A stretch of 64,000 bases of DNA, from positions 9,600,375 to 9,664,374 of the forward strand of contig CM020619.1 of NCBI GenBank assembly GCA_009829735.1. The letters are read 5' to 3'. Below the pieces are notes generated by a model, which had not been told where the DNA came from, did no database searches, and worked only from the letters and a program-made list of their open reading frames with translations. This document shows positions 40,702 to 49,626 of the stretch, piece by piece; positions within the stretch are counted from its first letter, which is position 1, and each line of letters begins with the position of its first letter. Source of the DNA: Pyropia yezoensis. Its lineage: Eukaryota; Rhodophyta; Bangiophyceae; Bangiales; Bangiaceae. A program made the position numbers and the translations under genes.

Positions 40702-43296
40702 CTCTCCGGACTCAAGTGGCAAGTCTGCCTTGTCTACTTAGACGACGTCATCATCTTCTCGGCAACCGCCAAACAACACATCCATGATGTAGACAAGGTC
40801 CTTACCCGACTACGGGAGGCCGGCGTGACTCTCAATCTTGAGAAGTGCAAGTGGTTTTCCAACGAGGTGGAGTACCTCGGCCACAGCATAACGCCTGGTA
40901 AACTTCACGTTCTTAACAAGAACACCGACGCCCTGCGTCAAGCAACGTTCCCCAAGACCAAGACCCAACTCAAGAGTTTTCTCGGCATGTGCAACGTCTA
41001 TCGACGGTTCGTGGTAGACTTTACCAAGAGAGCCCGATCGGTAAACGCGTTGACCAAGAAAGACGTCCCACCGGACCTGTCCCCACCCTCGACCAAGGAG
41101 TTGGCGTCCTTTGAGGACCTCCGTGACGCCTTGGTGCACCCACCAATCTTGGCCTTACCTAAGGCTGGGCGTGAGCTAACGCTCGATGTCGACGCAAGTG
41201 CGTATCAACACGGCTGCACGTTACTCCAAACGGACGACAATGGAAAACCACAGCCACTCGGCTACTGGAGCCGCGCTCTTAACGCAGCGGAGCTCAACTA
41301 CTCCACAACGGAGCGAGAATGCCTTGGCATTGTGTGGGCTGTCCTCAAGTTGAGGCACTTCCTAGAAGGACAACACTTCATAATCCGATCGGACCATCAA
41401 AGCCTTAGCTGGATATACAGCACTGCCGACTCTAGCGGTCGGTTGATGAGATGGCGTATGTGTCTCGCAGAGTTCGACTTCGAACTGAAATACAAGCCAG
41501 GTGCTAGTCACCACCTGCCCGACTTCCTGTCCCGCGCGGACAATAACGCGATGAACGAAACGATCAACGATGACATACCATGTCTAGCGGTGGCCCAGAC
41601 GGCACACGGCGTCCAAACGGACAGGTACACAGGCACAACCGACCCCAAGCCTCTTGACTTCTATGAAGTCATTAACAAGCAACAATCGGATGATTTCTGC
41701 AAGTCGATCATCGACAGCGTCAACAACGGAGGACACAAGTCATTCTACCTTGACGACAACAACGCACTGCGTCGCAAAACTGTGTATGGAGACCAACTGG
41801 TTATCCCCAAGTCGCAACAAGATGTCATCTTGAAGCTCCAACACATGGCCACCACGGCCGCCCACCCGGGCATGAACAAGATGTACTTCACTATGAGAAC
41901 AAAGTTCTACTGGCCATCCATGATATCGGATATCCACAAGACCATCACCAATTGCACCACTTGTGCACAGAACCGGCTAGCGTTGCGTAAGCATACGACG
42001 CCTCTGACCCTGTTCCCGGCGTCAGAACCACTGACGGAACTGTCGATCGACATCCTCGGCCCCTTGCCAGCAAGCAAAAGCGGAAATCGATTCATCTTGG
42101 TCATTACGGACCGCTTTGCAAAGCTTACAAAGTGCATCGCACTCAAGACCATCACAGCCATCTCCGTCTCATCCGCTGTTATTGAACACTGGATAGCCTG
42201 CTATGGCCCACCGGACAAGATCTTGTCCGACCAAGGACCCCAGTTCATGTCAAACTTTTTCATCGCCGTGATGAAGGTACTCGGAGTCGTGACGGTGCGC
42301 ACCACCGCGTACCACCCACAGACCAACGGTCAAGTCGAACGGTACAATCGTACGATTGCTACACAACTGCGTCACTACGTGACCGAGGACCCCAAGCGCT
42401 GGGACGAGCTTCTACCCGTCCTGACTATGGCTTACAACAGCCAACCACATCGGTCCACTGGACTAGCGCCATTCGAGCTTGTCATCCCACGACGTGTCCC
42501 TAACCTGTCGGTTCGTAACTTGCCACCAGGCACGTCCATATCCCAAAGAGGGACCCTCAATGACGGATCGCCGCTCGCGAGAAAGCGCGAGTTCATGGCC
42601 CGACTGCGGCTGCAGATCCCGGCCGTCATCAAGGCCCTCGCCAAGACTCAACAACGTTACAAACGTAACTTCGATGCCCACGTTGGGACGCGCAATCGTA
42701 AGATCAAGATCGGCGACTATGTCTATACGACAAACCATCAACAAGCTAACAAGCTGCAGAGCAAGGCCGTCGGGCCATTCATGGTCGTCGACGCCAACGA
42801 CTCTACCTTCGTCATTGACGTCGATGGTATCGAAAAACGCATCAACAGCGATCATGCCACTGCGGCACCCCGGCCGGACAACTCCAATGAGTCCACACCA
42901 CACCCACTACTCGATGGGTTTGACAAACCACGGCCGGAGCCAACCGTCCACGACGAATACGTCATCGAAAAACTCATGTCTCACCGACGGTCTGGAGATT
43001 CGTACGAATTCAAAGTCCGATGGTATGATTATACCCCCAAGGACGACACGTGGGAACCAGTGGAAAACTTGCCACGTAACCTTGTCATTCGACATTTGCG
43101 ATCCAAAAAGGTAGAAATACCTGGATACACGTGGCGGAAACCACGAAAGCCAACCACCAAGGTTGCTCTGGCAACTGGACTTGTTGCGCTCACTGGCGCA
43201 GCCGCCGCTAGTTGGCAACCACACATACTCGCGGTCTACGTCGACCCATGGGGGGTGGTACAGGCTAATGTCCAATGGGACAACGCAGACCGCTAG
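40702..43296 (+). CDS. Pol of element 1, C-terminal part (RT catalytic box to chromodomain)
   Basis: Continues the RT interrupted at 24016. The catalytic box is CLVYLDDVIIFSATAKQH. RNase H: LTLDVDASAYQHGCTLLQ and FIIRSDHQSLSWIY. Integrase: CTTCAQNRLALRKH, LSIDILGPLP, LSDQGPQFMSNFF and TAYHPQTNGQVERYN. Chromodomain: YEFKVRWYDYTPKDDTWEPV near the C-terminus, followed by an Ala-rich hydrophobic tail. All catalytic residues are present, so before the nested insertion this Pol was intact. Confidence 0.9.
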   Translation, partial: LSGLKWQVCLVYLDDVIIFSATAKQHIHDVDKVLTRLREAGVTLNLEKCKWFSNEVEYLGHSITPGKLHVLNKNTDALRQATFPKTKTQLKSFLGMCNVYRRFVVDFTKRARSVNALTKKDVPPDLSPPSTKELASFEDLRDALVHPPILALPKAGRELTLDVDASAYQHGCTLLQTDDNGKPQPLGYWSRALNAAELNYSTTERECLGIVWAVLKLRHFLEGQHFIIRSDHQSLSWIYSTADSSGRLMRWRMCLAEFDFELKYKPGASHHLPDFLSRADNNAMNETINDDIPCLAVAQTAHGVQTDRYTGTTDPKPLDFYEVINKQQSDDFCKSIIDSVNNGGHKSFYLDDNNALRRKTVYGDQLVIPKSQQDVILKLQHMATTAAHPGMNKMYFTMRTKFYWPSMISDIHKTITNCTTCAQNRLALRKHTTPLTLFPASEPLTELSIDILGPLPASKSGNRFILVITDRFAKLTKCIALKTITAISVSSAVIEHWIACYGPPDKILSDQGPQFMSNFFIAVMKVLGVVTVRTTAYHPQTNGQVERYNRTIATQLRHYVTEDPKRWDELLPVLTMAYNSQPHRSTGLAPFELVIPRRVPNLSVRNLPPGTSISQRGTLNDGSPLARKREFMARLRLQIPAVIKALAKTQQRYKRNFDAHVGTRNRKIKIGDYVYTTNHQQANKLQSKAVGPFMVVDANDSTFVIDVDGIEKRINSDHATAAPRPDNSNESTPHPLLDGFDKPRPEPTVHDEYVIEKLMSHRRSGDSYEFKVRWYDYTPKDDTWEPVENLPRNLVIRHLRSKKVEIPGYTWRKPRKPTTKVALATGLVALTGAAAASWQPHILAVYVDPWGVVQANVQWDNADR

Positions 43297-43323
43297 GTCC
43301 AGGAAAACATCCCTGTGTACTAC

Positions 43324-43743
43324 ATGAAGTCAACACTGCCAGAGGCATGCCGGAACTTCACCTCCCCCACATGGGGACCACTCTGGGAACTCCCAGAACT
43401 CACCAAGCACTATGGCCAGTTGAGCTACCAGCCAAAGAGGCATGTCACTGCCTCGGAGCAGAACTCACAAGGCATCTGCCTAAGGGTACCCCCCACCCAC
43501 ACCCTTGACCAAGTGGTCACAGAGCTACAATCCAGTCCAAAGGACACCCTCCTGGTAACCCCACGCTGGGAACATGCCTCACGGTTCTCAAAAGCCAAAC
43601 GGCTCTGTCACGAGTCGAAGATACTCCGGCCAGTCCTAACATCGGACAAAAAGACAACAGAATGGGCCAGGGCTGCCTTCATGTTCAAACACGAACAAAC
43701 AAACAACAAGCCAAAGGGCCAACACAAGTACAAACAAGACTAA
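43324..43743 (+). CDS. Small sense ORF after pol of element 1
   Basis: 139 residues starting MKSTLPEACRNFTSP, with balanced composition, unlike spurious frames in this GC-rich DNA. It includes TWGPLWELPELTKHYGQ and SPKDTLLVTPRWEHASRFSK. No family is recognised. It starts 28 bases after the pol stop and ends 41 bases before the convergent antisense gene. It could be a third sense gene of the element or a decayed end of pol. Confidence 0.4.
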   Translation: MKSTLPEACRNFTSPTWGPLWELPELTKHYGQLSYQPKRHVTASEQNSQGICLRVPPTHTLDQVVTELQSSPKDTLLVTPRWEHASRFSKAKRLCHESKILRPVLTSDKKTTEWARAAFMFKHEQTNNKPKGQHKYKQD

Positions 43744-43784
43744 CACAAGCCGTACGGCAACACCCTCACCTCCCAACCCCCCCC

Positions 43785-45671
43785 TCAACGGCGACGTCGC
43801 GAGCCCTCGTCAAAAGACGAACTGCGCGAGCGCACACGCCGAGCCGGCGCACGAGGCGCATCCTCCTCCTCGTCATCCGACATCTGTCGACGACGAACGC
43901 CAAGAATGGCACCAACGTCAACACGACGAGGACTCGCAGCCCGAGCCTCCACCGAGGGCGCACGACGCAGCTCACTGAGCAAGCTATCGCGAAGGCAAGA
44001 CGGATCCGCCAAACGGGAGACCGTCAACACCAAAGCCTCAACGGCCTCCGACTCAGTCATCCCACTGACCCGACGAAGAACGTCATCAATCTCCACGGTC
44101 TGACGAGACCAAGCAATGGCCAACGCCCCAGCTGTTGCGCCACGAGGCACCACTTGCCCAGCCAAGGCACCCACCCGGTCAGTACCCAACAGGGCAACAG
44201 CACCCACACGGGCCCACTCCGACGGCCAGATCGGCTCCGTGCCACCGGTCCCACCGGACACAGGGGCAACCACACCAGGGTTAACACGGTCACTTGACCC
44301 CGCACCGGCCACCGGCGACAACGACCGAGACGCGTCCCGCACCCGACGACCGGTCTCACGACCACGACCGGGACCACGACCCGGTCCGGTCGACTCGTCA
44401 CCACCCTCCCACGAGGCGTCATACTTCCAATCAAACGCGCCGCACGGCTGACGAAGAACGAAGCCATACTTGGCCGTCGCGTCCAACTTGACGTACACCT
44501 GGCGAGCCGCCTTGGTGCGCTCATCACGTCGGCGGACGTCGGCGACCATGGTTGTCCACGGGAAGACGGCGTGTGCATCACGCATACGGTGGTACGTCGC
44601 AAGACGCTCCTCACCCCCGGGCCCATCGGCCAGCCGCGACACGTCCAACCCGTCGAACCACTCGGTCACTTGGTCCGGCAACCAGCAAAAAAGTCCGTCA
44701 TGGACGAGCCAATGCACCCAAGCCGCCAAGGCAAAGCAGAAAAACTCGTCGTACACAACGCCCCAAGCCGCGTTATCTGCGTCCTTAAGCCCACTGGCGA
44801 CGTACGACAATGCCGCCGGCGTCTCCATGTACGGTCCGTACTCAACCCACCACGATGGGCGTGATGGAAGCCAACGCTTCAGGTCGAAGAACGGGCGTGC
44901 GCGCCCCAGGCTGGACGCCCAAGCCGGCGCCAAAAGGCCGCGACGCTCAAAGGCCGCCAGGTCCCACGACCTACGAAGACGAATCGACGTCGTCGGATCC
45001 CGGAACGGGTTAGGAAGCGAACAGGTCGCAGAACCAAATTCGACGCCCGCCGGACGCACCCCATGGGCAACCTTGTCAGCCAACATGGCCAGATACTCCT
45101 CTAGCCCATGGTCCTTCGCGATAGGCACATCAAGCCGCGCGGCCAAGTCACGTGCCAAGAACACGGCCGAAGGCCACAGCCGGCGAAGACGGCCGAAGTT
45201 GTTGGCCGCGACCACAAAGGTCTCAACTTGCCCGACACGAAAGGCAAGCGCCCAAGCGTACAGACGCCGATGATAAGGGTGAAGACCACCAGCCGCCCCG
45301 TACCGCAGCAACTCGTTGGACAACGACAACACCTCGTATGCCTGCCGTTCCGGCCCTTGACGACCAAAGTCAGCATGACCATGGACGTCCGACACGGACT
45401 CGGCCTCGTAGAACCGCCCGTCGATTGACGCGTCCCGGAAGTTGGGCAACGACGCCCACCGCGCGTCGCGGATACGCTGTAGAGCCAATGACCGATTGGT
45501 CCGCGCCGGCTCCATCAACGGCGGGTCCGCCACGAACCCGACACCGTCAAACATATAGGTCGCCCTTGGGCTCCGATACCAGCCCACCACCGGCCGTGCG
45601 GCCCCCGCACATTCATCAAGCGATGCCTCCGCCTCACCACCGCCCACCACCGGGGCAACCTCGTCTGCCAT
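43785..45671 (-). CDS. Antisense accessory protein of element 1
   Basis: 628 residues, intact, on the strand opposite to gag-pol and located between pol and the 3' LTR, as in element 2. The start MADEVAPVVGGGEAE was chosen because further upstream the frame runs into a tandem repeat. The folded core contains SRPSWWVEYGPYMETPAALS and FFCFALAAWVHWLVHDGLFC followed by WLP. These align in order with the WW..PA and WV...G....LP motifs of the element 2 protein. A Gly/Arg-rich linker (GPGRGPGRGRETGRR) and a C-terminal acidic then Arg/Ser-rich tail (ARRVRSRSSSFDEGSRRRR) resemble the tail of the other protein. No known enzyme domain is seen; nucleic-acid binding or nuclear function is inferred from composition only. 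Confidence 0.75.
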   Translation of the reverse strand: MADEVAPVVGGGEAEASLDECAGAARPVVGWYRSPRATYMFDGVGFVADPPLMEPARTNRSLALQRIRDARWASLPNFRDASIDGRFYEAESVSDVHGHADFGRQGPERQAYEVLSLSNELLRYGAAGGLHPYHRRLYAWALAFRVGQVETFVVAANNFGRLRRLWPSAVFLARDLAARLDVPIAKDHGLEEYLAMLADKVAHGVRPAGVEFGSATCSLPNPFRDPTTSIRLRRSWDLAAFERRGLLAPAWASSLGRARPFFDLKRWLPSRPSWWVEYGPYMETPAALSYVASGLKDADNAAWGVVYDEFFCFALAAWVHWLVHDGLFCWLPDQVTEWFDGLDVSRLADGPGGEERLATYHRMRDAHAVFPWTTMVADVRRRDERTKAARQVYVKLDATAKYGFVLRQPCGAFDWKYDASWEGGDESTGPGRGPGRGRETGRRVRDASRSLSPVAGAGSSDRVNPGVVAPVSGGTGGTEPIWPSEWARVGAVALLGTDRVGALAGQVVPRGATAGALAIAWSRQTVEIDDVLRRVSGMTESEAVEALVLTVSRLADPSCLRDSLLSELRRAPSVEARAASPRRVDVGAILGVRRRQMSDDEEEDAPRAPARRVRSRSSSFDEGSRRRR

Positions 45672-45714
45672 ACTGGCAATAGCCACAAGCAACTGACGCC
45701 AACCGGCAAGACGC

Positions 45715-46110
45715 GACGCCCTTGACCACTCGTGCCCCTTGGCCGACCGCGCCGCTTGGCCGCCCTTGCCGTTCGACGGCCGCACTTGGCCGCCCTCGCC
45801 CCGACGCCCTTGGTCTCTCGTGCCGCGTAACCGCCCTTGCCACAAGACGCGACGCCCTTGACCACTCGTGCCCCTTGGCCGACCGCGCCGCTTGGCCGCC
45901 CTTGCCGTTCGACGGCCGCACTTGGCCGCCCTCGCGCTGACGCCCTTGGTCGCTCGTGCCGCGTGGCCGCCCTTGCCGCCCGGCCGACGCCCTTGGTCGA
46001 CCGCGCCGCGTGGCCGCCCTTGCCGTCAGGCCGACGCCCCTGACCGCTCGCGCCGCGTGGCCGCCCTTGCCGTGCCGCCACGCCTGCCGCACGGCCGCAC
46101 TGGCCCCTTA
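45715..46110. repeat. Tandem repeat upstream of the antisense gene of element 1
   Basis: A 133-bp higher-order unit (starting GCGACGCCCTTGACCACTCG) occurs at 45715 and again at 45848, built from subunits around GCCGCGTGGCCGCCCTTGCC. Lying just 5' of the antisense gene and before the 3' LTR, it may hold its promoter. Confidence 0.75.
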
Positions 46111-46476
46111 GCCGCACAGGCCGATCTCGGCCGCCAGCCAACGGCAGCCGCGTAGTGCCCCTCGGCGGGGCGTAACGAGCCAACTGGCCAGCCACCGGCC
46201 ACGACCGACGGTCGAGCCGGCGCACCCGTCAAAAGACGTGCCGACCGACGGCCAAGTGCTCCGCGGCACCGACGTGCCAGACACTTATAGTGCCCTGCCA
46301 ACGAGGCGTCCGGCCAGGCACGCAAGTCAGCGCCCGACGGCCATACGGCCCGGTGCTTCCAGAACGATTACGCGGACGCGACCCCTCCACCGCACGCTGG
46401 CAGGTAGCCACATCCGGCCGCCCGGCCGCACCGGATCGGACCTCGCCGGGACGGCTCGAAGCTCGCAACGGGGGTA

Positions 46477-46883
46477 TGTAGCATATCCGCCCCTTGTACC
46501 GAATTCCGGTATTTACTGGCTTGTAGCCCCCCTGACTGGTGGCCCCAGCCTTGTTGGCATGGGTCCGCTTGTGGCTCGCCCTTTGGGGGACTACTTTTGT
46601 TTTGTATTGTTTATCTGTCCTTGCCTTGGACGGATCTTTTATATTGATTGCTATGCTCGTAGCGATCGGCCGTCCGGCCTCCGCTCGGTCGCTCGACCGG
46701 CATATTGTTTTCGCCCTTATCTGCGACGTGGGGACTCGCCGCTACCTTCGGCCGGCTTGCTCCCCATCGAACGTCCAGGAGCTAAAGGTCTGTCTTCTTT
46801 GCCTCTACGGTAATAGCTTCCTCTTTGCCTTCCGGGCGCCGGTCGGTCCCATATCCTTTATATTGGGTAACACATATTCCACA
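46477..46883 (+). repeat. 3' LTR of element 1
   Basis: 407-bp partner of 20217-20623. The preceding polypurine tract is weak (AACGGGGGTA). Confidence 0.9.
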
Positions 46884-47138
46884 GTGGTCCTCGAAGCCCA
46901 GAGTGCCGCCCCCAACACCGCCCACGCCGCCGCGCAGCGCCACAAGCTGGCGTAGGGCGCGTCGGCTGCCGCCGCCGCATCCGCGTCTCGTTGCGCCCGC
47001 TCCCGACGCCGCCGTCGCTTGTCCGGACGGCGCCTCTTGCCTGCCTTTCGCTCGTACCCGCCCCCCGGCAAGCGAGGTGGCGCGTCCGACCCCCGATGGT
47101 AGCGGGGGGTCAGGCGCGCCGTTGTGGCCGGGCCGGGC
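46884..47138 (-). pseudogene. Start of pol of the YR element (separated by element 1)
   Basis: Minus-strand reading gives GHNGARLTPRYHRGSD, then a very basic stretch RKAGKRRRPDKRRRRRERAQ and APYASLWRCAAAWAVLGAAL, ending ASRT at the insertion site. It continues in frame as ILFGLFFPWVS at 20216. The gag-like reading ends with an in-frame UAA at 47139-47141, and pol continues in the same frame after it. Confidence 0.6.
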
Positions 47139-47149
47139 TTAGGCCCGGC
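47132..47149 (-). promoter_or_regulatory. Stop codon in a hairpin loop at the gag/pol junction of the YR element
   Basis: GCCGGGC-CTAA-GCCCGGC on the minus strand: 7-bp perfect GC arms around a tetraloop containing the UAA. The reading frame is open on both sides (KTKKKQWPGRRA before, ARPGHNGARLTP after). Confidence 0.5.
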
Positions 47150-47174
47150 GGCCGGGCCACTGCTTCTTCTTGGT

Positions 47175-47890
47175 CTTGTTGTAAGGGTTCGGCCCTTACT
47201 TGATCCAATTCGGTCGTCAAGCCACTGATGTCATGCTAACTACATCCGTACTTGATCCGTGATCTTCTTCGGACCGCATCCTGTGGATTATAGATTCTTC
47301 CGAAAGCTTCGAACGCCTTCCGGATGAATCTTGAACCCCCCAAAGATCTTCCACGAATATATTCTGACACGTGGCAGGATGCGTGGCTTGCAGTGGCCCT
47401 GGGACCCCTCCAGAGGGCCCATTATGGAAGGCCAATAATGGTGCTGGAATTGCCATAGCTCGACGGGAACCAATAGTATCGCATATCCCGTTTCCAGCCT
47501 CTGGGACAGCGTTTGGGAGCGTGTAACGTGCTTACCAATAGTATGCAAGAACGATCTTGCAAGTAGCCCACCCCCTCGGATTGACCCTTGTGAGAGGGGG
47601 GTGTGCCGCGACGAGTGCTGACCTGCGTTTTCGGACCACCTGGTGTGGCGAACAAGAGGGACTACGCCGAGGGCCCTGTGAGCGACCCGAGGGGTGTGCC
47701 AGAGGGTATAAAAGCGTGCGTGCCTGCGACCGAGGGTGGAGAACGGAGGGAGGACTCAAGCCCATCGACATAAACATCTTTGAATCCTAGAACCCGAGAA
47801 CGACCGACGTCAAGCTCATTCCCTTCGCACCCGTCTTCTTCGCGGACGTCTTCTTCGCGCGCACGTGTTGCGCGCGACCGACCGACACTG
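47175..47890 (+). repeat. Possible solo LTR or promoter-bearing insertion in the YR gag gene
   Basis: About 0.7 kb of non-coding, less GC-rich DNA interrupts gag-like coding sequence (gag at 47897 upward, gag tail KTKKKQWPGRRA below 47175). It starts TGTAAGGGTTCGGCCC and holds ACACGTGGCA and a TATAAAA box at 47707-47713, all common in LTRs. A clean terminal CA and target duplication were not found, so the boundaries are provisional. Confidence 0.35.
47707..47713 (+). promoter_or_regulatory. TATA box in the putative solo LTR
   Basis: GGGTATAAAAGCG in the plus orientation, with a GC-rich flank upstream and about 170 bases to the end of the inserted segment. Confidence 0.4.
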
Positions 47891-47896
47891 AGTAGG

Positions 47897-48930
47897 TTAT
47901 CCGCCGTCGTACCGCGCGTGCGTTGAGGGTGGGCGTAGGGTGGCGAGCGAGGGACCGTGCGAGCACGAGTGTGCGGTCGCGGACGGCGCTTCGCTGCGCT
48001 TCACCTTACACTTGCCCTCGCGGGGGCCGCCTCCGCCGCCGCCGTTCCCGCCGCCGCCGCCGCCGCCGCCGCCCCTGCCGCCGCCGCGGCCGCCGCCGCC
48101 GCCCCCGCCACCGCCCCCGCCGTCGCCTCCGCCCCGGCCGCCGCCGCCCTCGCCTCGGATCGAAGCCGCGGCGCGCCGTCCATGCTGGCGGGCAGCCGCG
48201 CGGACGAGCTGGTCGTCCTCCGCGGTCGCCAGGAAGTCGAACGCCGGGCAGCACTGGTCCGGCCGGTTGTGCCGGTTGACGAGCGCGTGGAGGGTGGCCG
48301 ACTGGGTGACGTGCGTCACCGAGAGGCCCAGCATCTTGTAGCGGGCGGACGTGAGCACGAAGAGCTGGTCCAGAGCGACGCGGGTGTCCACGTCAAACCG
48401 CGACACGGGGAGGTCGTCGGCCTCGGCTTGCAGCTCGGAAGCGAGCGCGCGGTTGTGGAGGGCTTGGACCCAAGCGCAGACGTTGTAGGTAAACTCCAAC
48501 TCCGCCGACGCCTTGCCGTGGACCCGTCCGGCCAGCCGCTCGTACAGCGTGTCGCCAACCACGTCAAAGGGGGCCGGCAGCAGGCGCGGCCCGCTGATCC
48601 GCGGAGGCAGCAAAAAGCCGTGGATGGCCGGGCGCGAGAAGCGCGCGCGGCGTGCGGCCGTCGGCGTTAACGGGTCCTGGTAGTAGGGTGCGTACGTGAT
48701 GCCGGCGCCCCCGTCGGAGTCGTCGTCGTCGTCGTTCGTGTAGTCGGGGTCGTCGTTGGGGTCGTCAGGGTCGCCGTCGGAATCGTCGTCGGGGTCGCCG
48801 CCGCCGCCGTCCGCGTCGCCCTCGTTGTCGTCGTTGTCGTCGTTGGCGTCGTCGCCACCGCCGCCGCCACCACCACCACCAACACCGCCACCACCGCCAC
48901 CGCCTCCGCCCCCACCGGCCGCCGTGGGAG
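47897..48930 (-). pseudogene. Gag-like ORF1 of the YR element
   Basis: An acidic, Gly-rich N-terminus (GGGDPDDDSDGDPDDPND) leads to a folded region with ITYAPYYQDPLTPTAARRAR, LEFTYNVCAWVQALHNRAL, TRVALDQLFVLTSARYKMLG and NRHNRPDQCCPAFDFLATAE. A long poly-Gly tract and a basic end follow. I associate it with the YR element because it lies between terminal repeat A1 and the pol start on the same strand. The frame above 48930 is lost in C/G homopolymers, so the true start is unknown, and the C-terminus is interrupted by the insertion below 47897. Confidence 0.5.
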
Positions 48931-49271
48931 GAGGGGGGGGTGGGGGGGGGTCAAGTGCCGCCTCGCCGACGCGTCCGCCGCCTCTTGGGGCGCGGCCACA
49001 GGCGGGAGTCGATGGTTGGGTGGGGGGGGCAGGGTGCTTCGGCCGCGCGGCCGGGGCGAGGGCGCTCGGGGTGCCAAAGGACAGGAACAGGAAGAAGAGC
49101 TACAATAGGGGTGAGTTCACCCCAGTATGAACCGTCATCTCCCACGCCAGGGGGAACCCGGCACGGCTCGGCGATGCCCCGCAGAAGCCGTGTCCCCGCA
49201 GGGCGTCCAGCGCCGTAGTTGGCACCATAAGCGTGGCTCGAGTAGTCAGCCCACCGACGGATCGGTAGACG

Positions 49272-49298
49272 CTGTTTTTCGCACACAGCGAAAAACAG
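49272..49298. repeat. Hairpin at the inner edge of terminal repeat A1
   Basis: CTGTTTTTCGC-ACACA-GCGAAAAACAG: 11-bp perfect arms. The right arm lies just inside A1. Confidence 0.8.
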
Positions 49299-49590
49299 AG
49301 GACGTGCCGAGCGAGTCGGCGGGGCAGAAGCGGCACGGCGGCGCCTGCTCTTGACCCCGCCTTCCGCCCTCCCGTCGCCGCCGACGCGAGCCGACGGCGG
49401 CGGGGCTGTCTCGAGAGAGCTGGCCCGAATCATTGAAACGTTTCGGGGCAGGGGCGAGGCGCTGGCAAGGGGGGAGGGGGGAGGATTGGGAGCCAGCCCA
49501 ATCCGCAGTGTGTCCGTGAATTCTGGCCTACCGACCAGTCCCCACGCAGGCGCCCCAGAAGTGCAATAACCAGCGAGAAACGAAGAGGGT
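49287..49590 (-). repeat. Terminal repeat A1 of the YR element
   Basis: 304-bp partner of 16869-17172 in the same orientation. It defines the upstream end of the element and is followed by TACTGTCGCAC of the flank. Confidence 0.85.
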
Positions 49591-49626
49591 TACTGTCGCA
49601 CACTGGTCTCCACGTCCATGCCCCAT

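Larger units (their letters stand above)
20217..46883 (+). mobile_element. Outer Ty3/gypsy chromovirus (element 1)
   Basis: 407-bp LTRs lie at 20217-20623 and 46477-46883 and begin TGTAGCATATCC and end ATTCCACA. I count about four differences between them (about 1%). Flanking pentamers are ATGGT and GTGGT, a target duplication with one mismatch. Order: LTR, primer-binding site, gag, pol (protease-RT-RNase H-integrase-chromodomain), small sense ORF, antisense ORF, tandem repeat, LTR. Element 2 is inserted in the RT at 24017-40701. Without it the element is about 10 kb. It sits inside the pol of the YR retrotransposon. Confidence 0.9.
16706..49590 (-). mobile_element. YR retrotransposon (DIRS/Ngaro/PAT-like), split by nested insertions
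   Basis: In element sense (minus strand) the order is terminal repeat A1 (49590-49287), gag-like gene, pol start (47138-46884), [Ty3 insertion 46883-20217], RT-RNase H (20216-18700), linker domain, tyrosine recombinase (to about 17201), short repeat B1 (17197-17178), A2 (17172-16869) and B2 (16727-16708). The pol frame reads from 46884 into 20216 once the insertion is removed. The outer ends abut GTTAC on both sides, and the internal B1/A2 junction carries GTCAC, as expected for integration of a circle by a tyrosine recombinase. At least three frameshifts make it inactive. Removing the insertions leaves about 6.2 kb. Confidence 0.75.

Noticed and set aside
24012..40706. CRISPR-like array because of many short inverted repeats
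   Set aside because: The inverted repeats have different arm sequences and irregular spacing, lie in coding DNA, and the context is eukaryotic.
48720..48910. Trinucleotide-repeat array read as a Thr-rich protein
   Set aside because: In the frame continuous with the gag-like domain the same DNA encodes an acidic Asp/Gly-rich segment, which fits better.
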